64,000 bases of DNA from JAAYJT01 sp037445555 (GTDB taxonomy: Bacteria > Bacteroidota > Bacteroidia > Bacteroidales > JAAYJT01), in assembly GCA_037445555.1 (NCBI GenBank), contig JBBIKG010000005.1, positions 74,915 to 138,914 on the forward strand, written 5' to 3'. Shown here one piece after another: positions 56,146 through 64,000 of this stretch. Numbering within the stretch: position 1 is the first letter of the stretch; every line of letters starts with the position of its first letter. The notes beneath the pieces are model-generated. The model worked only from the letters and a program-made list of their open reading frames with translations, ran no database searches and was not told the DNA's origin. A program made the translations under genes and the position numbers.

Positions 56146-58194
56146 ATGACAAATGATTTGAACGTCGGAGAAGAAATGAAAACCGACGAATTGTTAAACC
56201 CGGAGGTAACATCCGGAAGCCCTTCTGAAATTGACGAAGCTACTGCTGAAACTGTAGCTGAATCAGTTTCAGAAAACGCAACGGAAGAAGTTGCCATAAC
56301 CCAGCCCGTTGAACCCGCTCAACCCATCGAAATACTTGCAGAGGCAGCTACCGATCTTCCTGTGGCACCTGTGCCGGTGCCCAAACCCTTTGACTGGAGC
56401 GGTATTGGCAAGAAACAGGAAAACTATTCTAAAACTGAGCGCGACAACCTCGAACAGCTCTATGCAAAAACCCTCAGCTCCATCACCGAACACGAAGTAA
56501 TTGACGGTACTGTTGTAGCAATCAACAATCGCGAAGTGGTTGTGAACATTGGATTCAAGAGCGATGGTGTTATCCCTGTTAACGAAGTAAGATATAACCC
56601 CGATCTAAAAATTGGAGACAAAATTGAAGTATATGTTGAAAGCCAGGAAGACCTCACTGGCCAGCTGGTACTCTCGCACAAAAAAGCAAGAATCCTGCGC
56701 TCGTGGGAACGCGTGAACGCTGCCTACGAAGCCGACGAAATCATCAAAGGTTATGTGAAGTGCCGTACCAAAGGTGGTCTCATCGTTGACGTATTTGGTA
56801 TCGAAGCCTTCCTGCCCGGATCGCAGATCGATGTGAAACCCATCCGCGATTACGACATCTATGTAGATAAGGTAATGGAATTCAAGGTGGTGAAGATCAA
56901 CCACGAATACAAAAACGTTGTCGTATCGCACAAGGCGCTGATCGAAGATGAGCTCGAGCAGCAACGTAGCGATATCATAGCCAAGCTCGAAAAAGGACAG
57001 GTACTCGAAGGAATGGTGAAAAATATCACCACCTACGGAGTGTTTGTTGACCTCGGCGGCGTAGACGGCCTGATCCATATCACCGACCTCTCGTGGGGCC
57101 GCATTAATCATCCGAACGAAATAGTGGAGCTTGATCAGAAGATCAAGGTCGTTATCCTCGACTTCGACGAGAACAAGAAACGTATTGCCCTTGGGCTCAA
57201 ACAGCTGACACCTCATCCATGGGATTCCCTTGATGCCGATCTGAAGATAGGTGACAAGGTGAAAGGACGCGTGGTGGTATTAGCTGACTACGGTGCTTTT
57301 GTTGAAATAGCCGTCGGTGTGGAAGGGTTGATTCACGTGTCCGAAATGTCGTGGAGTCAGCACCTGCGTACCGCACAGGATTTCATGAAGGTAGGCGACG
57401 AAGTGGAAGCCGTGATTCTGACACTGGATCGCGACGAACGCAAAATGTCGCTGGGTATCAAACAGCTCATCCCCGATCCCTGGACAAATATCCAGAAAAA
57501 GTATCCTATCAACTCACGCCACAAAGCCATTGTCCGCAATTTCACCAATTTCGGCATTTTTGTGGAACTGGAAGAAGGTGTGGATGGCCTGATTCACATT
57601 AGCGACCTGTCGTGGTCGAAGAAAATCAAGCATCCGGCCGAATTTACCAAAATAGGTGAAGAAATGGATGTGGTAGTGCTTGATGTGGATGCCGAGAACC
57701 GCCGTTTGAGCCTCGGTCATAAACAGCTCGAAGAAAATCCATGGGATGTGTTTGAATCCATTTTCACGCTTGGAACAGTACATAAAGGTACCATCGTTGG
57801 CCAGGCCGACAAAGGTATGATCGTCACGCTTCCATACGGTGTAGAAGGCTTTGCACCTTCCCGCCATCTGGTTAAGGATGACAATACACAGGCCAGGGTT
57901 GATGAGACCCTTGACTTCAAGGTAATTGAATTCTCGAAAGAAAACAAGAAAATCATCCTCTCACACTCCAGAATATCGCAGGATCAGGCTGCTGCTGAAA
58001 AAGTGAAAGAGCATACAGAAGCGCGTAATCAGGAAGAATCGACCAAGCAGACCGTGCGCAGGATGAAAGAAAACCTCGAGAAAACTACTCTTGGCGATAT
58101 CGAGGCGCTTGCAGCGCTAAAATCCGGAATGGAAGAATCGGAAAAGGCACGCAAGAAAGCCAAAACCAAAGAGAAGACTGCAGATCAGGAATAA
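56146..58194 (+). CDS. rpsA: 30S ribosomal protein S1
   Basis: 682-aa RNA-binding ribosomal protein with six S1 (OB-fold) domains starting near residues 117, 198, 286, 371, 458 and 545; domains 3 to 5 carry the best GVFVDLGG/GLIHISDLSW matches. The first 110 residues are an acidic, Ala/Pro/Glu-rich extension not found in E. coli S1 (557 aa). The C-terminus is a charged helical tail. S1 helps mRNA bind the ribosome, of particular interest in a group with few Shine-Dalgarno sequences. A terminator follows. Confidence 0.96.
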   Translation: MTNDLNVGEEMKTDELLNPEVTSGSPSEIDEATAETVAESVSENATEEVAITQPVEPAQPIEILAEAATDLPVAPVPVPKPFDWSGIGKKQENYSKTERDNLEQLYAKTLSSITEHEVIDGTVVAINNREVVVNIGFKSDGVIPVNEVRYNPDLKIGDKIEVYVESQEDLTGQLVLSHKKARILRSWERVNAAYEADEIIKGYVKCRTKGGLIVDVFGIEAFLPGSQIDVKPIRDYDIYVDKVMEFKVVKINHEYKNVVVSHKALIEDELEQQRSDIIAKLEKGQVLEGMVKNITTYGVFVDLGGVDGLIHITDLSWGRINHPNEIVELDQKIKVVILDFDENKKRIALGLKQLTPHPWDSLDADLKIGDKVKGRVVVLADYGAFVEIAVGVEGLIHVSEMSWSQHLRTAQDFMKVGDEVEAVILTLDRDERKMSLGIKQLIPDPWTNIQKKYPINSRHKAIVRNFTNFGIFVELEEGVDGLIHISDLSWSKKIKHPAEFTKIGEEMDVVVLDVDAENRRLSLGHKQLEENPWDVFESIFTLGTVHKGTIVGQADKGMIVTLPYGVEGFAPSRHLVKDDNTQARVDETLDFKVIEFSKENKKIILSHSRISQDQAAAEKVKEHTEARNQEESTKQTVRRMKENLEKTTLGDIEALAALKSGMEESEKARKKAKTKEKTADQE

Positions 58195-58216
58195 TCAAAA
58201 AATATTCCGCATACAT

Positions 58217-58250
58217 GAAGCCATCCCTTACCGGATGGCTTCAATTTTTT
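58217..58250 (+). terminator. Rho-independent terminator after rpsA
   Basis: Perfect 10-bp stem GAAGCCATCC / GGATGGCTTC with a 6-base loop, followed by a run of T's. Confidence 0.92.
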
Positions 58251-58291
58251 ACTCATGATCACTACCTTTGTGTAAAACCTGACACCACCAG

Positions 58292-59209
58292 ATGAATTTC
58301 AGTGTAACCATACTTGGCAGCAACTCGGCCACACCCTTGCTTGACCGCCATCCCACCTCCCAGATCGTAAACCACCTGAACAGGTATTTTATGGTCGATT
58401 GCGGCGAAGGCACACAGGTGCAGCTTGCACGGTTTAAGGTAAAGATGAACCGCATCAATCATATCTTTATAACTCACCTGCATGGTGATCATTATTTCGG
58501 GCTTACAGGGCTGCTGATGACCTATCATTTGTTTGGCCGCCAGGTACCTGTGACCGTATACGGTCCCAGAATGCTCGAAGAAATCACCCTCCTGCAGTTG
58601 AAAGCCTCTAAAACCACCCTGGCTTATCCTCTTCATTTTGTCACATACGACCCAGACTTACATCAAATGATCTATGAGGATGATTTCCTTGAGGTACTTA
58701 CCATTCCGATGAATCACAGCATACCCACCTGCGGCTTTCTGTTTCGCGAGAAACTCAGGGAACAGAACATGATTGACGGCGTGATAGAGAAATACGGAAT
58801 ACCCTGGGACGCCGTTTCGGCCATCAAAAAGGGAGATGGTTATTTATCCCCCTCAGGTATCTATTACCCAAACAGGGACCTTGCCCACCCTCCTGCCCCA
58901 CCGAGAATGTATGCCTGTTGCTCGGATACCGCCTTGCATGAGCCGGTAACTGACATCATCAGGGGAGCTGATCTCCTGTATCATGAAGCCACATTTACGC
59001 ACGATAGGGTTGCGGTAGCACACGAAAAACTGCACAGTACGGCATTTGAAGCAGCACTGTTGGCCAGGCAGGCACGGGTTAGCAAGCTTATCATAGGGCA
59101 TTATTCAGCTCGATACGACAAGCTTGAGCCACTGCTGCACGAAGCACGGATCACCTTTCCAGAGACTTACCTGGCAACTGAGGGATCAGTGTTTGAAGTG
59201 GGACGATGA
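58292..59209 (+). CDS. rnz: Ribonuclease Z
   Basis: 305-aa metallo-beta-lactamase-fold endonuclease that trims tRNA precursor 3' ends. The zinc motif THLHGDHYFGLTGLL is complete, DCGEGTQVQL lies upstream, and later metal ligands are in CCSDTA, LYHEATF and LIIGHYSARY. The flexible-arm segment is present (GIPWDAVSAIKKGD). Length is standard for short RNase Z. It converges with the FAD/Fe-S gene. Confidence 0.95.
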   Translation: MNFSVTILGSNSATPLLDRHPTSQIVNHLNRYFMVDCGEGTQVQLARFKVKMNRINHIFITHLHGDHYFGLTGLLMTYHLFGRQVPVTVYGPRMLEEITLLQLKASKTTLAYPLHFVTYDPDLHQMIYEDDFLEVLTIPMNHSIPTCGFLFREKLREQNMIDGVIEKYGIPWDAVSAIKKGDGYLSPSGIYYPNRDLAHPPAPPRMYACCSDTALHEPVTDIIRGADLLYHEATFTHDRVAVAHEKLHSTAFEAALLARQARVSKLIIGHYSARYDKLEPLLHEARITFPETYLATEGSVFEVGR

Positions 59210-59232
59210 AAATCTTACAGAGAGTAAACTCC

Positions 59233-62163
59233 TCAAGGCTTGGCTCTTAATGCCTTATACATTACCTGTATGGGGTGCAGAGCGTTGCGTCCGGTACCGT
59301 CACTGATCTGCTGCCTGCAGCTGGTTCCGGGGGCGGCAATAATGACATCATCAGCGCTTTGCCTCACGGCAGGAAACAAAGACAATTCGCCTATGTCCAT
59401 TGATAGACGGTAGTTTTTTCGCTCATACCCGAACGATCCAGCCATACCGCAACAACCGGTTTTAAGTTCTACGACTCGGTAGTTGACCGGAAGCCCCAGA
59501 AATTCCACGGATGCACGTGTGGTTATCAGAGATTTCTGATGGCAGTGTCCATGCAGCCGGACCTCCCTGGCATCATCCACAAAGTCGGCTGGGCTGACAT
59601 TGCCCTTTCCAACCTCGCGCATGATGAATTCATCGAACATAAACGTATTGTCTGAAAGATGTCTTGCTTTTTCCGCTTCCTCTCCCCTCAAAAGATCAAG
59701 GTACTCATCCTTAAATGTCAGTATGGCGGACGGTTCGATTCCTACCAGCGGTACCTCATCGCTGACCAGGTCTGCCAGCATATTCACATTTATGCTGGCC
59801 AGTCTCTTTGCCTGTCTTAGCAGTCCTTTGCTCAGATAACTGCGTCCGCTTGGCCTATGCAAAGGAAGAATTGCTTCATAGCCTAGTGCATTGAGCAAAT
59901 TAATGGCTGCTATCCCAACCTCGGCGTCCTGGTAATTGGTGAATTCATCCACAAAGAGTACAATAGTCCCTTTCTTTGAGTGCACATGCCGCACGTCACG
60001 ATTGGCCCAATCTCTTAGCGAAATGCCCGGTAGCACAGGAAGGGGGCGCCGATGGGTAAAACCCATGATTTTTTTTATGAGTGTGCCGGTAATCCTTGAT
60101 CTTACCAGAGTATTATACAAATCAGGTGCGATCATTCCCAGCCTGGTTATCAATGAGATGTTGGCTACTGTCCATGCCCGGAATGGAATAGGGTGTGTTC
60201 GGTAAAACTGCTGAAGACATTCCGCTTTCACTTTGGCCATATCCACATTCGATGGGCATTCCGACTTGCAGGCCTTACATGACAGGCATCGGTGGAGTAC
60301 TTCCTGGATTTCGCGCTGCGAAAATGGATTCCGCTTATATGGCCGGGTAAGAAACTCCCGGATAATATTGGCCCTTGCGCGGGTACTGTCGGCCTCATCG
60401 AGGGTGGCCATATAGCTTGGGCACATAGTTCCGCCGGCTTCGAGGCGTTTGCGGCAGTCTGCCGAGCCATTGCATTGCTCAACCGAACCGAGTATGCCTC
60501 CGCTTTTGCTGAAATTAAAGTAAGTCGCCGGCAGTACAGTTTGTTTACCGGTGATATAACGGTGCGATTCGTGCATCGGTGGCGCATCCACGATCTTTCC
60601 AGGATTGAGAAGATGGAGCGGATCCCAGCAATGTTTGACTTGCCGGAGCAGTGCATAATTTTTCTCACCAAGCATCAGTGGCAGAAATTCTCCCCTCAGG
60701 CGTCCGTCGCCATGCTCACCGCTGAGTGAGCCCCGATATTTTTTTACCAGCAACGCCATTCGGGAGCCCAATTCTCTGAAAAGCTTTACCTGCTCAGGCA
60801 GTTTCAGGTTAAGAATCGGGCGCAGGTGCAACTCGCCGGTTGCCACATGTGCAAAATACACACTGTTCAGTTGGAGACTCTGAAGCATTTGCTGAAACTC
60901 GGCAATAAAACCGGGAAGAAACTGAGGACATATGGCAGCGTCCTCGATCACCGCCACGGGTTTGGCATCGCCCGGCATATTCGATAGCACACCTAGGCCG
61001 GCTTTGCGTAGTTCCCAAACTCTTGCAATATCATCGCCGTTGACAACAGGGTAAGCGAATCCGATAGCTTGTTCGCGTAAGGCTGTGATGGCACCTGAAA
61101 CGGCTTCGTTGAGCTGTGCTGGGGTATCCTTAGCAAATTCTGCAATAAGGATGGCAGCAGGCTGGCCATGTATGAAGAAACGGTTGCGGCGTTGAGCAAT
61201 GTTTTGTTCGGTTTGTGCAAGGATGATTTCATCCATCAGCTCGATCGCCACTGTGTGATGCCTCAGTAGCACTAGGTTTCCTTGCAGAGCTTCCTGCAGC
61301 GAACTGCAATGGACGCAAAGCAAGGCTTTGTGTTGAGGGGGAAGCGGAACAAGGTTAAGTTTAATTTCGGTAAAAAAAGCCAGTGTACCTTCTGAACCCG
61401 CCAACATCCTGCAAAAATTGAAGTTTGGCCCGTCTGGATCGAAGGGCTGGCAGTCGAGCAGTAGGTCGAGAGCATAGCCCATGTTGCGGCGTTTAACACC
61501 ACGGTCAGGGTAGTGGGTTCTGATTGCATGCTGATTTTCGGTATCCGACAGGATACTGCGGATATTCCGGTACAGGTCGCTCTCCAGGGTGCTGCCCTGA
61601 CACTTGTGGGCAAATTCCTCCGGACTGAGGGCAGAAAATTCCACCTCGCTCCCATCACTTAGCAGCGCCCTGACAGCTAAAGTATGATCGCGGGTGCTTC
61701 CGTATATGAGCGAATGAGCTCCGCAGGCATTATTTCCGACCATACCACCGATCATACAACGGTTTGAGCTGGAGGTTTCGGGACCGAAAAACAAACCGTA
61801 TGGCTTAAGAAACCGGTTCAGGTCATCGAGAATTACACCCGGTTGCACCGTAACCCACCGCTCATCCGTGTTTAATTCCATAATCCGGTTCATGTGCTTC
61901 GATACGTCAACAACCAAGCCATAACCAACTACCTGACCTGCCAGCGAAGTGCCTGCCGCACGTGGAATCAGCGGGAGCCGATGCTTTCGCGCAAATCCGA
62001 TAATCCGGAGCAGATCATCACTGTGATGAGGCCTTGCCACGGCAACGGGCACTTCACGATACACAGAGGCATCCGTTGCATACATTATCCGCGAGGCATA
62101 ATCGTACCGCAGTTCGCCTTTCATGTGTCCGGCCAGTCGTTGCAGCTCTTTTTGAGCTATCAT
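59233..62163 (-). CDS. FAD- and Fe-S-binding dehydrogenase (YdiJ/D-2-hydroxyacid type fusion)
   Basis: 976-aa fusion of a GlcD-like flavin dehydrogenase and a GlcF-like Fe-S subunit. The N-terminal FAD_binding_4 domain has IPRAAGTSLAGQVVG and GNNACGAHSLIYGSTRDH. The FAD-linked C-terminal domain has SGEHGDGRLRGEFLP. Fe-S motifs are CNGSADCRK...MCPSY and CLSCKACKSECP. CCG-type segments GHCHQKSL and TGCCGMAGSFGYE end the protein. E. coli YdiJ, with the same layout, oxidises D-2-hydroxyglutarate; D-lactate is another candidate. It lies 51 bp after lplA on the same strand, perhaps co-transcribed. The electron acceptor is unknown. Confidence 0.92.
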   Translation of the reverse strand: MIAQKELQRLAGHMKGELRYDYASRIMYATDASVYREVPVAVARPHHSDDLLRIIGFARKHRLPLIPRAAGTSLAGQVVGYGLVVDVSKHMNRIMELNTDERWVTVQPGVILDDLNRFLKPYGLFFGPETSSSNRCMIGGMVGNNACGAHSLIYGSTRDHTLAVRALLSDGSEVEFSALSPEEFAHKCQGSTLESDLYRNIRSILSDTENQHAIRTHYPDRGVKRRNMGYALDLLLDCQPFDPDGPNFNFCRMLAGSEGTLAFFTEIKLNLVPLPPQHKALLCVHCSSLQEALQGNLVLLRHHTVAIELMDEIILAQTEQNIAQRRNRFFIHGQPAAILIAEFAKDTPAQLNEAVSGAITALREQAIGFAYPVVNGDDIARVWELRKAGLGVLSNMPGDAKPVAVIEDAAICPQFLPGFIAEFQQMLQSLQLNSVYFAHVATGELHLRPILNLKLPEQVKLFRELGSRMALLVKKYRGSLSGEHGDGRLRGEFLPLMLGEKNYALLRQVKHCWDPLHLLNPGKIVDAPPMHESHRYITGKQTVLPATYFNFSKSGGILGSVEQCNGSADCRKRLEAGGTMCPSYMATLDEADSTRARANIIREFLTRPYKRNPFSQREIQEVLHRCLSCKACKSECPSNVDMAKVKAECLQQFYRTHPIPFRAWTVANISLITRLGMIAPDLYNTLVRSRITGTLIKKIMGFTHRRPLPVLPGISLRDWANRDVRHVHSKKGTIVLFVDEFTNYQDAEVGIAAINLLNALGYEAILPLHRPSGRSYLSKGLLRQAKRLASINVNMLADLVSDEVPLVGIEPSAILTFKDEYLDLLRGEEAEKARHLSDNTFMFDEFIMREVGKGNVSPADFVDDAREVRLHGHCHQKSLITTRASVEFLGLPVNYRVVELKTGCCGMAGSFGYERKNYRLSMDIGELSLFPAVRQSADDVIIAAPGTSCRQQISDGTGRNALHPIQVMYKALRAKP

Positions 62164-62214
62164 ATGTTTTGAAGTGGTTTAGCCATCGTTGGTCTGTGAA
62201 ACAGAAAGTGTAAA

Positions 62215-63192
62215 TTAAAATAGATATTCCGCCAGATCAGCCACTGCACTGGTGAACAGGTGACCTATGGGGCTGCTGTTCAATGCCATCTTTAGATCTT
62301 CTTCTCGGTGTTGAATGCCTTTTAGTATTTCTTCTGTTAGGTCGAGGGCTTCACGATCGATAAAATCGGATTCAAGGTCTGCCTGCTGAATTATTCCATT
62401 TTTAACCTCCAACGTGAATCGTATATGCCCATCTGTGAATAGTAGTTTCTTATTCATGACGTAAGGAGGCGAGTATCCGAAGTTCCATTTCCAGGTTGAA
62501 TATTTTGTATCAACCAGTTCCTGTATCTTTTCATAGTCATTTCTGTCGAACTCAACCTGCACTGCATCAGGATACAACTCGCCCATGTAGGCGACTACCT
62601 TATCCATAAAGCCCTGTATTGTAAGGTCCTGCGTCAGCAACGGTGCAATATTGGTCACCTGACTCCTTTTTGATTTGATAGCTTTATCAGTGAATGCCTG
62701 TTCATCTGCCCTGAGCACACCATCAAGTTCCGTCAGCTTTGAATCAAACAGTATGGTTCCGTGATGAAGTACCCGATTTTTGTAGACATGTTCCGCATTT
62801 CCTGAAAATTTCATTGAACCGGCCAGCAGGTCATTCCTTCCGCCAAAGGTTCCTTCCAGTCCAAGAATTTTAAGGATTTCAAGGATTGGTTGCGTAAACT
62901 TCCTGAAATCAATCAGTGTACCTTGCTCTCCGTTCATGACGAAACTAAAGTTCACATTCCCCAGGTCATGAAAAACCGTTCCTCCCCCGCTGATTCTCCT
63001 GACTACTTTTATGTTATTTTGCCTGACAAACCTGTAGTCTATCTCGGCAAGTGTGTTCTGGTGCTTTCCCACGATCACCGACGGCTCGTTTCGCCACAAC
63101 ATGAAGCAGTCGTCCTTCAATGATTTAAGCACATATTCCTCGGCTGCCACATTGAAATATGGCTCCGTTTCGGTTCGCCTGACTATCAGCAT
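62215..63192 (-). CDS. lplA: Lipoate-protein ligase A
   Basis: 325-aa ligase that attaches lipoate to E2 subunits or the glycine-cleavage H protein. The N-terminal BPL/LplA domain has NVAAEEYVL, GKHQNTLAEI, RRISGGGTVFHDLGNVNFSF and a NDLLAGSMKFSGNAEH-type lipoyl-AMP segment. The C-terminal accessory domain, needed to activate free lipoate, is present (KWNFGYSPPY). A minus-strand -7 element TAATTTTG (complement of 63210-63217) sits 18 bases before the ATG. The FAD/Fe-S gene follows. Confidence 0.94.
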   Translation of the reverse strand: MLIVRRTETEPYFNVAAEEYVLKSLKDDCFMLWRNEPSVIVGKHQNTLAEIDYRFVRQNNIKVVRRISGGGTVFHDLGNVNFSFVMNGEQGTLIDFRKFTQPILEILKILGLEGTFGGRNDLLAGSMKFSGNAEHVYKNRVLHHGTILFDSKLTELDGVLRADEQAFTDKAIKSKRSQVTNIAPLLTQDLTIQGFMDKVVAYMGELYPDAVQVEFDRNDYEKIQELVDTKYSTWKWNFGYSPPYVMNKKLLFTDGHIRFTLEVKNGIIQQADLESDFIDREALDLTEEILKGIQHREEDLKMALNSSPIGHLFTSAVADLAEYLF

Positions 63193-63209
63193 AGGAAAAA
63201 TATATTGGT

Positions 63210-63217
63210 CAAAATTA
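63210..63217 (-). promoter_or_regulatory. Putative -7 element of lplA
   Basis: TAATTTTG on the minus strand matches TAnnTTTG exactly, directly upstream of the lplA start at 63192. The nearest upstream TTG on that strand is spaced a little too far (24 bases). Confidence 0.45.
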
Positions 63218-63319
63218 GTATAAAGCCTCTAGCTAAGGCTGCAACAAACCCAACTAAAGAACGTTTCTAAAAAAAGGGCATAGTTAAAAAATTTTAAAGC
63301 CCCTAGGCACTAGAATTGT

Positions 63320-63327
63320 TATTTTTG
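63320..63327 (+). promoter_or_regulatory. Putative -7 element of the metallophosphatase gene
   Basis: TATTTTTG matches TAnnTTTG, 37 bases before the ATG at 63364. No -33 element is clear. Confidence 0.4.
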
Positions 63328-63363
63328 TACAAGTATTGTTATTCACCCCACAATGCCAATGCC

Positions 63364-64000
63364 ATGATTTCCCTGCGCTCCAGGCTCTTCTACATTTCTC
63401 TCCTGATTCTTCACACATCCCTTTTACTGGCTCAGGACACCCTGCTGCTGAGGGTTTTTGCCACAACGGATGTTCACGGCGTGCTAATGCCTTTTGATTT
63501 AATCGAGAATAAACCCCGAACAAATTCTCTCGCACACGTACATGCCTTTGTGGAGCAGGAGCGTGCTAAAAATCTATATCAGGTAGTTTTACTCGACAAC
63601 GGTGATATCCTGCAAGGAGATCCATTCATTTATTACTACAATTTCATCGACACCACCGGCAGCCATGCCCTGGCCCGCATCATGAATTTCATGCAATACG
63701 ATGCAGCAACCATGGGTAATCACGACATTGAGGCAGGGCCGGCGGTGTACAACAAATTGATGCGCCAGGCCAAGTTCCCGTTATTAGGTGCCAACATTAT
63801 CGACAGCACGTTTAATCTACCCTATTTCAAACCTTATACTATAATCAACCGAAAAGGGAAGAAAATCGCAGTGCTGGGTATGATTACTCCCCATGTGCCC
63901 AAATGGCTGCCTCGAAGTTTGTATATCGGAATGCGGTTTGAGGATATGATTACTTCCGCACAAGGCTGGGTCAATCATATCCGGCGGGTGGAAAAGCCCG
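63364..64000 (+). CDS. 5'-nucleotidase / metallophosphatase family protein, 3' end cut by window
   Basis: The first 212 codons of an exported metallophosphoesterase. A signal peptide (ISLLILHTSLLLAQ) is followed by the metal-binding motifs FATTDVHGVLMPFD, LLDNGDILQGDP and TMGNHDIEAG and then VLGMITPHVPKW. This matches the catalytic domain of periplasmic UshA / 2',3'-cyclic-nucleotide phosphodiesterase-like enzymes. The C-terminal substrate domain is outside the window. The frame stays open to base 64000. Two other ATGs (63353, 63359) just upstream are out of frame. Confidence 0.88.
   Translation, partial: MISLRSRLFYISLLILHTSLLLAQDTLLLRVFATTDVHGVLMPFDLIENKPRTNSLAHVHAFVEQERAKNLYQVVLLDNGDILQGDPFIYYYNFIDTTGSHALARIMNFMQYDAATMGNHDIEAGPAVYNKLMRQAKFPLLGANIIDSTFNLPYFKPYTIINRKGKKIAVLGMITPHVPKWLPRSLYIGMRFEDMITSAQGWVNHIRRVEKP

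Noticed and set aside
1..64000. tRNA, rRNA or CRISPR array
   Set aside because: No T-loop-like GGTTCRA pattern with a matching cloverleaf was found in the intergenic regions, no rRNA blocks, and no regularly spaced direct repeats.

Overview
This window comes from the chromosome of an anaerobic, fermentative member of the Bacteroidota (Bacteroidales-like). Four things support this. First, many genes are preceded by the Bacteroidota-type promoter (TTTG or TTG, about 19-21 nt, then TAnnTTTG) and few have Shine-Dalgarno sequences. Second, the primary sigma factor is short (288 aa). Third, SecD and SecF are fused, there is a TonB-receptor-type outer-membrane protein, a PorE-like OmpA/PD40 protein and a protein with a type IX secretion C-terminal signal. 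Fourth, it encodes NAD-linked [FeFe]-hydrogenase genes. No rRNA, tRNA, CRISPR array, phage or insertion sequence was recognised. The sequence reads as core genome with little accessory DNA.

Layout. 1-6175: two [FeFe]-hydrogenase catalytic subunits. The first (HydA-1) ends at a terminator. A new operon follows (thioredoxin-like 2Fe-2S protein, HydB, HydA-2, HydC) behind a strong promoter and a CRP/FNR-type palindrome. 6241-10115 (minus): Mpl peptidoglycan recycling ligase, a YkoF-like protein, PnuC, an NadR-like kinase and an EamA permease. 10161-18379: TrmA-like RNA methyltransferase, LolC/E-type permease, NamZ-like muramidase, a large outer-membrane receptor and two SDR enzymes. 18550-25185: PepE, a badly decayed SDR pseudogene, a lytic transglycosylase, UvrA and a LOG-family protein. 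25192-33778: a T9SS-sorted FG-GAP protein, SecDF, TatA, and a PorE-like OmpA protein ending in what looks like a catalytically dead retropepsin domain. 33784-43699: PurM, RF1, PyrF, IlvE, HtpG, a LemA-TPM-TPM operon and YchF. 43791-50537: phosphohexomutase, MltG, GNAT, DapF, HtrA and RpoD. 50701-64000: GAPDH with a long N-terminal extension, CTP synthase, YidC, ribosomal protein S1, RNase Z, a YdiJ-like FAD/Fe-S dehydrogenase, lipoate-protein ligase and the start of a 5'-nucleotidase-like gene.

Together the genes describe an organism that disposes of fermentation electrons as H2 through an NADH-linked (possibly ferredoxin-bifurcating) HydABC complex, builds a Gram-negative envelope, and recycles its cell wall (Mpl, NamZ, MltD- and MltG-like transglycosylases, DapF). 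The most unusual items are the fused pseudo-retropepsin domain at 33431-33778, the CRP/FNR-like operator at 1877-1896, the Cys-to-Ser change in an H-cluster motif of HydA-1, and the SDR pseudogene at 19477-20260. No clearly new multi-gene system was found.
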